A DNA stretch of 64,000 nt from Paraburkholderia caffeinitolerans (GTDB lineage Bacteria; Pseudomonadota; Gammaproteobacteria; Burkholderiales; Burkholderiaceae), in NCBI RefSeq assembly GCF_902859945.1, contig NZ_CADIKL010000011.1, positions 1 through 64,000 on the forward strand, given 5' to 3'. Below, piece after piece: positions 47,212 through 56,328 of this stretch (positions within the stretch are counted from its first letter, which is position 1; each line of letters opens with the position of its first letter). Made by a program: the position numbers and the translations under genes. The notes beneath the pieces were generated by a model. That model saw only the letters and a list, made by a program, of their open reading frames with translations. It was not told where the DNA came from and did not search any database.

Positions 47212-47940
47212 TTACTTGATGCGAACCACCTGCCCCGTGGGCGCCGGAGGCGGCGCCTCCGGCTTGGCCAGCGGCTGCAGCGCCTCGCGCAGCGCAAGCC
47301 CCTGGCGGCGCTCCCTGTTGCCAAGACAGAAACCTTCCAGCGTGCGGTAATGGCCTTTCATGAGTGCCTGCGCCCGCTGCACCGCGCCCGCCTGCATCAA
47401 GTCGATGATTTCCTCGTGATCGCGGCACAGATGGCCATGATCGAAACCATCGTAATGAAACGAGGTGAACAGGCGCTCCTGGGCGATCAGGCTGGCATGG
47501 ATGCCTTCGAGGGTCCGGTTGCCGGCCATCTGCACGATCAGCAGATGGAAATCGGGCCCCAGGCGGTATTCGAGGTCCACGTTCTCGCGCTGGTGCGCGA
47601 CGCGTTGCTCGCTCACATGCTGCCGCAAACGCTGCACATCCGCCGCCGTCATCGTGCCGGCGAACTTCTCCATGGCCGCGCATTCGATCATCGCCAGCGC
47701 TTCGAACGTCTCGTGAATCTCGAACTCGGTGGGCTGCGCAACCGACGCGCCGCGATTGTGCTCGATGCGCACGAGCTTGCTTTGCGAGAGACGGATCAAC
47801 GCCTGGCGGATCACCGTTCTGCCCACACCAAAGATTGCAGCCAGTTCGGTCTCGCCTAGTCGCGTGCCCGGCGAAAGACGCTGCAGCAAGATCGCGTCCG
47901 TGATCGCGTCAATCACGGCCTGTGTCGACGTTTCCTTCAT
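47212..47940 (-). CDS. GntR-family regulator with FCD domain
   Basis: 242 residues. The winged helix-turn-helix is GETELAAIFGVGRTVIRQAL, with the wing LVRIEHNRGASVAQP. The FCD domain has histidines in YRLGPDFHLLIVQ and CRDHEEIIDLM. It is divergent from the Rieske/TIM-barrel/NCS2/reductase operon and carries operator-like sites in between, so it is the likely local regulator. Two-strand orientation is standard for GntR/FCD repressors. Confidence 0.88.
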   Translation of the reverse strand: MKETSTQAVIDAITDAILLQRLSPGTRLGETELAAIFGVGRTVIRQALIRLSQSKLVRIEHNRGASVAQPTEFEIHETFEALAMIECAAMEKFAGTMTAADVQRLRQHVSEQRVAHQRENVDLEYRLGPDFHLLIVQMAGNRTLEGIHASLIAQERLFTSFHYDGFDHGHLCRDHEEIIDLMQAGAVQRAQALMKGHYRTLEGFCLGNRERRQGLALREALQPLAKPEAPPPAPTGQVVRIK

Positions 47941-48011
47941 TGCGGCAGCCCTCTCCCATGCGCCATCTCTACCAAGATGGTTCGCATATTAGCACCCATG
48001 GCATACGTAGG

Positions 48012-48050
48012 GGTATACCATGTTTCCTATTTCAATAGATTGCATACAAT
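48012..48050. promoter_or_regulatory. GntR-type operators upstream of the Rieske operon
   Basis: GGTATACC (48012-48019) and ATTGCATACAAT (48039-48050) lie 20 bases apart in the 154-base divergent region. The second is one base from the common FCD consensus ATTGTATACAAT. A GCATAC half site also occurs at 48001-48006. Confidence 0.6.
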
Positions 48051-48094
48051 AATTCGTCATCGCATGCGAATCTGACAATTTCACAGGAGGCACG

Positions 48095-49213
48095 ATGACA
48101 GAAACCCCGATTACTCGCGACAGGACTTATCTCAGGCATTTCTGGCACCCCGTCTGCACCGAGCGCGAGCTCGCGGCCGCCGACCCTTCGGGCAACGGTC
48201 CGATGGCGGTGCGCCTGCTCGGTGAAGATCTCGTGGTAGCGCGTCTTGGCGAACGCGTGACGGCGATGGCCGACCGCTGCGCACATCGCTGCGCCAAACT
48301 GTCGAAGGGCAAGGTGGAGCACGATCGTCTGACCTGCCCTTATCACGGCTGGTCGTACGATGCATCGGGGGCTTGCCGGCATATCCCGGCGTGTCCGGAT
48401 CTGCCGATTCCAGGCAAGGCGCGCACGCCCGCGTTCGAATGCGAAGTCAGGTATGGGATGGTCTGGGTCCGGCTCGACAGCAGTTATGGCTGCACGGAAA
48501 TCCCGCGCTTTTCCGACTGGGAGCGTGAGGGCATGCGCGTGATCGTGGCCGACTCCTACGTCTGGCAGACCTCGGCCGAGCGCCGCTGGGAAAATTTCAC
48601 CGACTTCTCCCACTTCGCATTCGTGCATCCAGGCACGCTGTACGACGCCGCCTATGCGCGCCCGCCTGTTGTGCCGGTCGACCGCAGCAATGGTGAGTTG
48701 TGCTTCGAAATCGAGCCCGCACGCGAAATGCTCGCGAGCCTGCCCGATAATTCCCCGCTCGGCACATTCGTTTATCGCTGCACGATGCCGTTCACAATCA
48801 ACCTCGAAATCGAACTCTACCGACGCCCTGGGCGCTACGTCCTGTGGACCACGTCGTGTCCCGTCGACGACGCCACCTGCCGCAACTTCATGATCGTCGC
48901 GCGCTCGAGCGCGGACGAAGCCGACCCGGAAGCGGAAGATGCCGTGCATCTGGCGTTCCAGAAGCAGGTGCTTGGCGAAGACCAGCCAGTCATCGAATCC
49001 CAGACGCCGGCCGGCCCTATCGCCGAAGAGGTGTCGGTGGTGACCGACAAGGTCTCGATCCAGTACCGCAAGTGGCTGCGCGAGCTGGCGTCGGCGGCGC
49101 AAACGGGCGCTGCCTCGTTCGATGCCTGCCTGCACACCGACGTGATCGACCGTCGCCCCGCGCCCGTGGCGCACGCCGACCTTCGGCTGAATGCACAGGA
49201 GCAGGCCCAATGA
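48095..49213 (+). CDS. Rieske non-heme iron oxygenase, alpha subunit
   Basis: 372 residues. The Rieske [2Fe-2S] cluster ligands are Cys62-x-His64 and Cys81-PY-His84 (CPYHGW). The mononuclear iron site is ENFTDFSHFAFVHPG with Asp170, His173 and His178. It belongs to the VanA/phthalate-dioxygenase-type single-subunit group that O- or N-demethylates or hydroxylates substrates. An AGGAGG ribosome-binding site precedes the ATG. Its stop overlaps the TIM-barrel start by 4 bases. With the downstream NCS2 permease and VanB-type reductase it forms a complete uptake-and-oxygenation operon. Confidence 0.9.
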   Translation: MTETPITRDRTYLRHFWHPVCTERELAAADPSGNGPMAVRLLGEDLVVARLGERVTAMADRCAHRCAKLSKGKVEHDRLTCPYHGWSYDASGACRHIPACPDLPIPGKARTPAFECEVRYGMVWVRLDSSYGCTEIPRFSDWEREGMRVIVADSYVWQTSAERRWENFTDFSHFAFVHPGTLYDAAYARPPVVPVDRSNGELCFEIEPAREMLASLPDNSPLGTFVYRCTMPFTINLEIELYRRPGRYVLWTTSCPVDDATCRNFMIVARSSADEADPEAEDAVHLAFQKQVLGEDQPVIESQTPAGPIAEEVSVVTDKVSIQYRKWLRELASAAQTGAASFDACLHTDVIDRRPAPVAHADLRLNAQEQAQ

Positions 49214-50307
49214 AGAAAATGTTTCCCCTCGCCTGCGCCGGACGAGGCGTTCAGCCCTCGTCGATGAGCGCTCCTGTGAGCGAGCAGGAATTGCCCATCA
49301 TGGAGCAGTTTCGGCTCGTGGCCGAATCGGGATTGTGGGACTTCTTCGATCGCATTCCCGAGGATCATCAGTTCGCCGACTATGAACGCGCGATCGAGAA
49401 ATACGGTATTCCCGTGCTCTCCGGCAGCTGGACTTATCAACTGGGCCGCGACGAGCCGGTGATCGAAGCGAATCTCAGGCGCAGCCAGCGCATTGGTGCG
49501 AAGTATCACAACCTGATGGTCTGGGCCCGCCATCACGACGGGCATCTGATCACCAACGACGAAGTCGTGGATTCGTACCTGCGCGCATTCGATCTCGCCG
49601 ATAAATTCGGAATCGACATCACCTATGAGGTGCACGTCGATATGTGGTCCGAACAATTTCCGCGCGTCGAGGAAGTGGCCGACGCGGTCGAGTCTCGCGG
49701 CGTGCCGTTTCGCTTCTGCATGGACTATAGCCATTGCATCTTCAAGATCGAGAACGAAGTGGAGCAGGCCGTCTCGGGCATTCGCGGCAATCCCGGCGAG
49801 ATTCAGCGGCTCGATCCGTTCGATCCGGATAGCTACTGCGACCGCTGGCTCGAACGCAACATGGTCCGCTGGACCCAGGTGCGCCCCGCCGCGCCCAATG
49901 GCCCCCGCAACTGGTGGGCCTTCGAGAGCGGCCCATTCGACGGCATGGCCTGCGAGCGGCCCGGACGCGGCATCCAGTATCCGTTCAGGCGCCCCGCGCC
50001 GGGCGAATGGCATACCGACATGTGGCATGCGCACAAGCTCGCCTGCACCATGGAAGTCGTGCGCAAGGTCATCGACCACTACCTGAGCACCGACGACGAC
50101 GCCATGCGGATCATGACCATCGACAACATCAATCTGTCCGCCTATGGCGTCGGCTGGAAATACGACATGTTCGCCGATAGTTGCGCGGTGGCGCGCGCGG
50201 TTCGCACGCTTTATGCCGAGCGCGCGGCCATCTTCGAGTCGCGTCGCCTGGCCTCGTCCGCGCAGGAATGGGTCGACGCCCACCGCTGTCCCGCGCCCCT
50301 GAACTGA
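49210..50307 (+). CDS. TIM-barrel protein of the xylose-isomerase-like/AP-endonuclease-2 type
   Basis: 365 residues, starting inside the Rieske stop (ATGA). Strongly similar to the protein at 55299-56282: both share GRGVQ near the start, WxY(x)xGRDE, VHxxMWSE, PFxFxxDxSH and the end block FRRPAPGEWHTDMWHAHK. Candidate metal ligands are the Glu/His of YEVHVDMWSE and Asp/His of CMDYSHCIFKIE. Such proteins isomerise, epimerise or cleave ring compounds. Coupling to an oxygenase suggests it processes the oxygenated product or binds the substrate. No specific function known to me. Confidence 0.75.
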   Translation: MKKMFPLACAGRGVQPSSMSAPVSEQELPIMEQFRLVAESGLWDFFDRIPEDHQFADYERAIEKYGIPVLSGSWTYQLGRDEPVIEANLRRSQRIGAKYHNLMVWARHHDGHLITNDEVVDSYLRAFDLADKFGIDITYEVHVDMWSEQFPRVEEVADAVESRGVPFRFCMDYSHCIFKIENEVEQAVSGIRGNPGEIQRLDPFDPDSYCDRWLERNMVRWTQVRPAAPNGPRNWWAFESGPFDGMACERPGRGIQYPFRRPAPGEWHTDMWHAHKLACTMEVVRKVIDHYLSTDDDAMRIMTIDNINLSAYGVGWKYDMFADSCAVARAVRTLYAERAAIFESRRLASSAQEWVDAHRCPAPLN

Positions 50308-50411
50308 TCGCGTCCCGCTGACTTCCAGCGTGCCCATCGCCGCACGCGGGCACGCTGTCGCCCGCGTCGCGAGCGCCATGCCGGTCCCGCTTCCATCACA
50401 GGTCAAGCCCT

Positions 50412-51773
50412 TTGGAGTCTCCCATGAACGACACGATTCATCCGGTCGACGAGAAGCTGCCGCTCTCGCGCCTCAGTATTCTCGGTCTTCAGCATCTGCT
50501 CGCGATGTACGCCGGCGCGGTCACGGTCCCCCTCGTGCTCGCCGGCGCCCTGGGGTTAAGCAAGGAAGCCACGGTGGCGCTGATCAACGCGGACCTGATC
50601 GCCGGCGGTCTGGTTTCGATCGTGCAATCGCTCGGTCTCGGCATCTTCGGCATCCGCTACCCGATGATGATGGGCGTCACCTTCGTCGCCATCGGGCCGA
50701 TGATCGCCATCGGCATGAATCCCTCACTGGGTTTGCAGGGCATCTTCGGCTCCGTAATCGTGGCGGGCATCGTTGGCTTGCTGGTCGCACCGTTGATGGC
50801 GCGTCTGCTGCGTTTCTTTCCACCCGTGGTCACCGGCTCGGTCATTCTCGTGATTGGCGTGTCGCTCATGAGCGTGGGCATTCACTACTCTGGCGGCGGC
50901 TACGGCATACCCGACTTCGGCCGGCCCGCGTATATCGGCATTGCGGCTTTCGTGCTCGTGGCGATCGTGGCCATCAGCCGCTACGCGAGCGGGTTCGTCG
51001 CCAATATATCGGTACTCCTTGGCATCGTGCTGGGCTTCGGTCTTTCGGCGGCGGCGGGATTCGTCAAGCTCGACGGACTGGCGAGCGCCCCGTGGTTCGC
51101 GATGATCCGGCCGTTCCAGTTCGGCTGGCCGCGCTTCGACTTGGTTGCGTGCGTGTCCATGTCGCTCGTGATGCTCGTCACGCTGATCGAGTCGATGGGC
51201 GGCATCTTCGCGCTCGCCGACATCATCGACAAAAAGCCGACGCGTGCCGATATCGTTCTCGGGCTGAGAACCGACGGCCTCGGGGCGATCGTGGGCGGCA
51301 TCTTCAACACCTTTCCGTACACGAGCTACTCGCAGAACATCGGCCTCGTGCACGTGAGCGGCGTACGCAGCCGCTACGTTTGCGTGGCCGCCGGCGTGCT
51401 CATGATCCTACTGGGCTTCGTGCCGAAAGTCGCGTTCATTGTGGCTTCGATCCCTCACTTCGTGCTGGGTGGAGCGGCTTTCGTGATGTTCGGCATGGTC
51501 GCCGCGAATGGCGTGCGCATCCTGCAGTCGGTGGACTTCCGCAGCAATCGCCACAACCTGATGATTGTCGCGGTGAGCCTCGGCGTGGGCATGATTCCCA
51601 TGGTCGACGACAAGTACTTCGCCATGTTCCCCGCCGATATCGGCACGCTGCTCAACAGCAGCATCGCGCTGTGCGCCGTGTCCGCCATCGTCCTCAATTA
51701 CTTTGCGAACGGCGCCGAGCCGCTCGCCGCCGTCGAAACCACGCTAAAGGAAGGCGCGAACACGTCCCACTGA
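50412..51773 (+). CDS. NCS2 nucleobase/purine permease (xanthine/uric-acid type)
   Basis: 453 residues with 12-14 hydrophobic segments. The NCS2 signature is FNTFPYTSYSQNIGLVHVSG, and the acidic residue of span 8 appears in VTLIESMGGIFA. Both match the xanthine/uric-acid (UacT/PucJ-like) group. It sits between the TIM-barrel and reductase genes on the same strand (gaps 104 and 49 bases), so the operon's substrate is probably a purine-like or other nitrogen heterocycle imported with protons. Confidence 0.88.
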   Translation: MESPMNDTIHPVDEKLPLSRLSILGLQHLLAMYAGAVTVPLVLAGALGLSKEATVALINADLIAGGLVSIVQSLGLGIFGIRYPMMMGVTFVAIGPMIAIGMNPSLGLQGIFGSVIVAGIVGLLVAPLMARLLRFFPPVVTGSVILVIGVSLMSVGIHYSGGGYGIPDFGRPAYIGIAAFVLVAIVAISRYASGFVANISVLLGIVLGFGLSAAAGFVKLDGLASAPWFAMIRPFQFGWPRFDLVACVSMSLVMLVTLIESMGGIFALADIIDKKPTRADIVLGLRTDGLGAIVGGIFNTFPYTSYSQNIGLVHVSGVRSRYVCVAAGVLMILLGFVPKVAFIVASIPHFVLGGAAFVMFGMVAANGVRILQSVDFRSNRHNLMIVAVSLGVGMIPMVDDKYFAMFPADIGTLLNSSIALCAVSAIVLNYFANGAEPLAAVETTLKEGANTSH

Positions 51774-51822
51774 TTCCGTCTCGCAACCCGTTCCTGTCCA
51801 TAACATCAAGAGATACCCGATC

Positions 51823-52797
51823 ATGAGTACGATTCCTGTTGTCGTGCGCAAGAAGTGGCCTGTTGCCGCCGATATCGTTGCACTCGAACTCGCTGACGCG
51901 CATGGCAAGCCACTGCCGCCGTTCACGCCCGGTGCGCATATCGATGTGCATATTCCGTCCCGTCAAGCCGGTCGAGATTTCGTGCGGCAGTATTCGCTGT
52001 GCAACGCGCCCGGTGAAACCGACCGCTACATTCTCGGCGTGAAGCGCGAGCCCGACTCGCGGGGTGGGTCGAGCGCGGTCCACGCGGAAGTTCACGAAGG
52101 ACAAACGCTCCAGATCAGCTCGCCGAAGAATCACTTCGCGCTTCATGGCGATGCCTCGCGAGCGGTGTTGTTCGCGGCCGGCATTGGCATTACGCCATTG
52201 CTCGCCATGGCGCAGGCGCTCTTGCAGGAGCGCCGCGCCTTCAGCCTCCATTACTTCACGCGCTCGCCCGAGCATATTGCGTTTTCCGGGCAGCTCCAGG
52301 CGCTGGAGTCGATGGCCGGCGCCTTGCACATCCACACCGGCGCATCGGTCGAGGGAACGGCGCAGGCTATCTCCACCGCGCTGCACGGCATCGATCCTTC
52401 GTCGCACGTCTACGCGTGCGGCCCGGCGCCTTTCATGTCGATGGTTCAAACCTGTATCGACGATCGATTGCCCTCGACTCAGTTCCACGTCGAGCATTTT
52501 TCCGCGCCCGCGAGCGAGACCACCGGCGATGCCTTTTTCGAAGTGATTGCCGCGCGAAGCGGCGTGCGCTGCGGCGTGGCCCCGGGTGAAAGCATCGTAG
52601 GCGCCTTGCGCCGGCACGGCATAGAAGTCGAGGTCTCGTGTGAGCAAGGCGTTTGCGGCACCTGCCTCACGCACGTGCTGGCCGGACAGCCCGATCATCG
52701 CGACGTCTACCTGTCCGAAGCGGAGCGGGCGGCCGGAAAGCAGATGACGCCGTGCTGCTCCCGTTCATTGAGCGCCGTGCTGGAGCTCGATATTTGA
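51823..52797 (+). CDS. VanB/phthalate-dioxygenase-reductase-type ferredoxin reductase
   Basis: 324 residues. Flavin domain with RQYSLCNAPGE (FMN binding), NAD domain with FAAGIGITPLLAM and YACGPAPFM, then a C-terminal plant-type [2Fe-2S] domain CEQGVCGTC…C with ligands around residues 275-310. It passes electrons from NADH to the Rieske oxygenase encoded at 48095. Last gene of the operon, converging on a LysR gene. Confidence 0.92.
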   Translation: MSTIPVVVRKKWPVAADIVALELADAHGKPLPPFTPGAHIDVHIPSRQAGRDFVRQYSLCNAPGETDRYILGVKREPDSRGGSSAVHAEVHEGQTLQISSPKNHFALHGDASRAVLFAAGIGITPLLAMAQALLQERRAFSLHYFTRSPEHIAFSGQLQALESMAGALHIHTGASVEGTAQAISTALHGIDPSSHVYACGPAPFMSMVQTCIDDRLPSTQFHVEHFSAPASETTGDAFFEVIAARSGVRCGVAPGESIVGALRRHGIEVEVSCEQGVCGTCLTHVLAGQPDHRDVYLSEAERAAGKQMTPCCSRSLSAVLELDI

Positions 52798-52839
52798 GCC
52801 GGCCAGCGGCGTCGGCCGCCGGCTCGCGATTGCGCATCC

Positions 52840-53796
52840 CTACTTTCGCCGCCGCGCGCCGGAGGAGGCCAACATCGCGAGATCGATCACCGGCGCGCCC
52901 TGCTCGATCAGGAAATCGCGAAACAAGCCAGTCACCTGCGAAATGCGCCGGTCGGCCAGCGTCACCACATACCATTCGCGTTCAACCGGGTTGCCCGCGA
53001 ACGGCAGCTCCTTCAGCAGCCCGGCGCGCAACTCCAGCGCACACGCATGACGCGATAGAAACGCCACGCCGAGCCCGGCTTCGGCCATCTGCTTGATGGC
53101 CTCGTTGCTCGATAATTCGGACCCCACATGAAATCGATGACCCGAGGTCTTGAAGAGACTTTCGACCGTCGTTCTCGTGCCCGCACCGCGCTCGCGCACC
53201 AGCAGGTGCGCCGACTCCAGATCCTTCATTGAAATGCGCTTGCGCTGCATGAGCGGATGCTCGGGCGCGGCGACGAACACCATCGGATGCTTCGCGAATT
53301 CGGCGGCGTGAGTGCGCAGTTCCTTGGGCGGGCTGCCCATGACCGCGAGGTCGATTTCATGCGTGGCGAGCATGCGAATGATTTCCTCGCGATTGCCGAC
53401 CTTGAAGTAGGTCTTTACATGCGGACGCGTCGCCGTGAATCGGACCAGCAGCGGCGGAATCAGATATTCGGCGGTCGTGATCGCGCCAATGCGCAAGGTT
53501 CCGCCCAAATCCCCCTTCAAGGCCGCTACTTCGTCGCTCGCTTCTCGCCAGAGATGCAGGATCTCGCGCGCATAGCGGCCCACGATTTCGCCGGCCGTGG
53601 TCAGCTCCACGCCCCGGCCCACCCGTTGCAGCAACGCCGCGCCCACCGCTTCCTCCAGCAGGCGGATCTGCAGCGAGACAGCGGGCTGCGTCAGATGCAG
53701 TTCCTGCGCCGCGCGCGACACGCTCCCCATACGCATGACCATGTCGAGCGCCTTGAGTTGCCGGAACGTGGCCGCCTTTCCTATTAGTGAAAGCAT
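52840..53796 (-). CDS. LysR-family regulator (CbbR-like group)
   Basis: 318 residues. The helix-turn-helix is LKALDMVMRMGSVSRAAQEL and TQPAVSLQIRLLEE. It converges with the reductase gene and diverges from the NDH-2-like gene, so it probably controls the latter through the inverted repeat at 53832-53852. It could also act on the Rieske operons. Confidence 0.86.
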   Translation of the reverse strand: MLSLIGKAATFRQLKALDMVMRMGSVSRAAQELHLTQPAVSLQIRLLEEAVGAALLQRVGRGVELTTAGEIVGRYAREILHLWREASDEVAALKGDLGGTLRIGAITTAEYLIPPLLVRFTATRPHVKTYFKVGNREEIIRMLATHEIDLAVMGSPPKELRTHAAEFAKHPMVFVAAPEHPLMQRKRISMKDLESAHLLVRERGAGTRTTVESLFKTSGHRFHVGSELSSNEAIKQMAEAGLGVAFLSRHACALELRAGLLKELPFAGNPVEREWYVVTLADRRISQVTGLFRDFLIEQGAPVIDLAMLASSGARRRK

Positions 53797-53831
53797 ATGA
53801 GTCGCCTATAAACATTAAATTGTTCTTGGAT

Positions 53832-53852
53832 TCATGAAACGATATCGTGAAA
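53832..53852. promoter_or_regulatory. Near-perfect inverted repeat in the LysR/NDH divergent region
   Basis: Arms TTCATGA and TCGTGAA (one mismatch) separated by 7 bases, LysR-box sized, in the 101-base gap. Seen as symmetry only. Confidence 0.45.
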
Positions 53853-53897
53853 TCCAGTCGCGCGATATTCAAACCGATTTCATTCTGGAAAACAACA

Positions 53898-55256
53898 ATG
53901 GCACTCATCCCTGGCATTCTCGCAAAGGCGCGCACGGCAAGCCTGCCGCGCATCCTGATTGTCGGCGGCGGCGCCGGCGGCCTGCAACTCGCTACGCGTC
54001 TGGGCAGCACGCTCGGCCGCCGCGGACAGGCGCACATCGTGCTCGTCGACCGCTTGCCGACGCACTTCTGGAAGCCGCTTCTGCACGAAGCGGCATCGGG
54101 CCACCGCGATCCCGCTTCGCACACGATCGAATATGCGGCGCAGGCCAAGCGATACGGTTTCGAATTCGTGCAGGGCGAATTGAAGTCGGTCGATCGCGCG
54201 CGCCGTGTCGCCACCATCGGCGCGGTGCTCGATAACGACGGCACGCAGATCGTGCCGCAACGGGAAGTGCCGTATCACGACCTCGTGCTGGCCGTGGGCA
54301 GCGTGACCAACTTCTTCAACGTGCCGGGCGCGGCGCGTCACGCGCTGCCGCTCGAGCACGTTGGGCACGCCGAGGATTTCCGCAAGCGGTTTCTCGCGGC
54401 CTGCGCGAAGATCAATCACCTCGCCGATGCACCTGGCGCGCCGCTGGTGCGGCCGGTGTGCATCAACGTGATCGGCGCCGGCGCGACCGGCGTGGAGCTC
54501 GCAGCGGCGCTGCGGCACGCGGTGGGGCAACTCGCGGCGTACCGCTTCCGGGCGCTCGATCCCGACCGCGACGTCCAGATTCGTCTGATTGAAGGCACGG
54601 CGCGTGTGCTGCCGGTGCTCGATCCGCGCATTTCGGCGCGCACCCGGGCGCAGCTCGAACGCCTGCATATCGAGGTGCTGACCGACACCCGCGTGGCGAG
54701 CGTCGAGGAAGATGCCATCGTGACTTCGACCGGTGCAGTTCTGCCCGCCGATATGACGATCTGGGCCGCTGGCGTGGCCGGGCCCGCGATGCTGCGTACG
54801 ATCGAAGGCCTGGCGCTGAGCGCGTCGAATCAGGTCATCGTGACGGATACCTTGCAAACGCCTGACGATCCGCACGTGTTCGCGTTCGGCGACTGCGCGG
54901 CCTGCCCGGCGGGCGGTTCGAGCCGTTACCTGCCGCCGCGCGCCCAGGTCGCCCACCAGCAGGCGGTCTACCTGAGCCAGGCATTCGCACGGCGCATTGC
55001 GGGCAAGCCGGTCGCGGGCTTCGTGTTTCGCGACTCCGGCACGGTGGTCTCGCTCGGCGAGTCCGGCGCGCTTTACCAAGCGGACCTGCGAGTGCGCGAT
55101 CGCTCCGTGATCGTCGACGGACTGGCTGCTTCGGGGTTATACCGGCTGCTGTATCGCAAGCACCTTTTGGGCGTGCATGGCACCCGCCATACGCTGCTCC
55201 AGACGCTGGGCCAGTTTCTGCAGCGTTACAACCGGCCTTCAATCAAGTTGCATTGA
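53898..55256 (+). CDS. NAD(P)H/FAD-dependent oxidoreductase, type II NADH dehydrogenase-like
   Basis: 452 residues from the ATG at 53898 (a GTG at 53847 is in frame). FAD motif ILIVGGGAGGLQLATRLG near the N-terminus, second dinucleotide motif INVIGAGATGVELAAAL, and FAFGDCAACPAG for the FAD ribityl contact. A C-terminal region of ~60 residues resembles the membrane-anchoring tail of Ndh enzymes. It likely oxidises NADH to quinone, perhaps rebalancing NADH around the Rieske systems. Confidence 0.86.
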   Translation: MALIPGILAKARTASLPRILIVGGGAGGLQLATRLGSTLGRRGQAHIVLVDRLPTHFWKPLLHEAASGHRDPASHTIEYAAQAKRYGFEFVQGELKSVDRARRVATIGAVLDNDGTQIVPQREVPYHDLVLAVGSVTNFFNVPGAARHALPLEHVGHAEDFRKRFLAACAKINHLADAPGAPLVRPVCINVIGAGATGVELAAALRHAVGQLAAYRFRALDPDRDVQIRLIEGTARVLPVLDPRISARTRAQLERLHIEVLTDTRVASVEEDAIVTSTGAVLPADMTIWAAGVAGPAMLRTIEGLALSASNQVIVTDTLQTPDDPHVFAFGDCAACPAGGSSRYLPPRAQVAHQQAVYLSQAFARRIAGKPVAGFVFRDSGTVVSLGESGALYQADLRVRDRSVIVDGLAASGLYRLLYRKHLLGVHGTRHTLLQTLGQFLQRYNRPSIKLH

Positions 55257-55298
55257 AGTGTGCCAGCGGCGGAGCGTGCATCGGCTCCGCCGCCTCAA

Positions 55299-56282
55299 TC
55301 ACGTGTCGAGTCCGGCTTCGATCGACTGCCACGTGCTGCGGAACCACTCGGCAATCGCCACGTTCTGCTCGAACAGCGAGTACTTCACGCCGCCGCCGTA
55401 GTCGGGCATGTCGATCATGTCGGTGGTGATGTAACGCAGCGGACTGGTGAGCGTATCGCGGTGATGGCGCAGCACGCGGCGCACGATCTCCTTGCAGGGC
55501 TCCACGCGCCACGCATGCCACGGCAAATGCCACTCGCCCGGCGCGGGCCGGAAAAACGGGTACTGGCACGCGCGTCCATAGGTGCCGCCGTCCTTCAACT
55601 GCCACGGATTCTTCGGCCCGTTCGGCGAGACCGGGCGAATCTGCAACCAGTGGGTCATGTTCATGCCGATCCATTCGTCGATCACGTTGCCGGGCTCGTA
55701 CGGGTCGATCACGAAGCGCCCTGCCTCCACGTCCTCGCGAATGCCGCTCACGTCCTGTTCTTCAGGGTTTTCCACTTTCAGCAGGACGTGCGAATGATCG
55801 AGCACGAAGTTGAACGGCACGCCGCGCGCCCGCACCTGCCGCGCCACCGGCGAAATGCGGCGCAGGTCTTCGGACCACATGTAGATATGCACTTCAAAAC
55901 CGATCTCGATGCCGAGCTTCTGCCCCAACTCGTGCGCAAGCAGGTAGAAGTCCACGATCTGCTGGTCGCTGACTTCCTGGCCGCTAGCGTGCTGGCGATA
56001 CAGCATGATGTTGTGGAACTCGCCGCCCGCTTCCTTGCAGATGCGCAGGTTGCGTTCGAGCGCGGCTTCGTCGCGGCCCGCCGTGTACGACCACAGTCCC
56101 GTGCGAATCGGAATGCCGTGGCGATCGGCGGCGCGCAGGTACTCGCGTTCCTCGCCGGGCTGCGGCATGCGGTCGAAATGGTCGAAAACGCGTGACTCCT
56201 TGATCATCCTGAACTGCTCGTCCACCGAGACGGGCCGCGTGTGCTGTACACCCCGGCCATTGCAGCCGATCGAAAACGTCAT
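55299..56282 (-). CDS. TIM-barrel protein of the xylose-isomerase-like type (paralogue of 49210-50307)
   Basis: 327 residues from the ATG at 56282, preceded by CAGGAGA. It shares many blocks with the protein at 49210: the GCNGRGVQ start, WSYTAGRDE, EVHIYMWSEDL, PFNFVLDHSHVLLKVEN, IRPVSPNGPKNPWQ, YPFFRPAPGEWHLPWHAW. It follows the Rieske gene by 46 bases. Two copies, each with a Rieske oxygenase, imply a conserved functional partnership. The catalytic role is unknown. Confidence 0.75.
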   Translation of the reverse strand: MTFSIGCNGRGVQHTRPVSVDEQFRMIKESRVFDHFDRMPQPGEEREYLRAADRHGIPIRTGLWSYTAGRDEAALERNLRICKEAGGEFHNIMLYRQHASGQEVSDQQIVDFYLLAHELGQKLGIEIGFEVHIYMWSEDLRRISPVARQVRARGVPFNFVLDHSHVLLKVENPEEQDVSGIREDVEAGRFVIDPYEPGNVIDEWIGMNMTHWLQIRPVSPNGPKNPWQLKDGGTYGRACQYPFFRPAPGEWHLPWHAWRVEPCKEIVRRVLRHHRDTLTSPLRYITTDMIDMPDYGGGVKYSLFEQNVAIAEWFRSTWQSIEAGLDT

Positions 56283-56328
56283 GACTCTGTTCTCCTGATT
56301 AATTCCATGAAAGCGGGTGACGAGAGGG

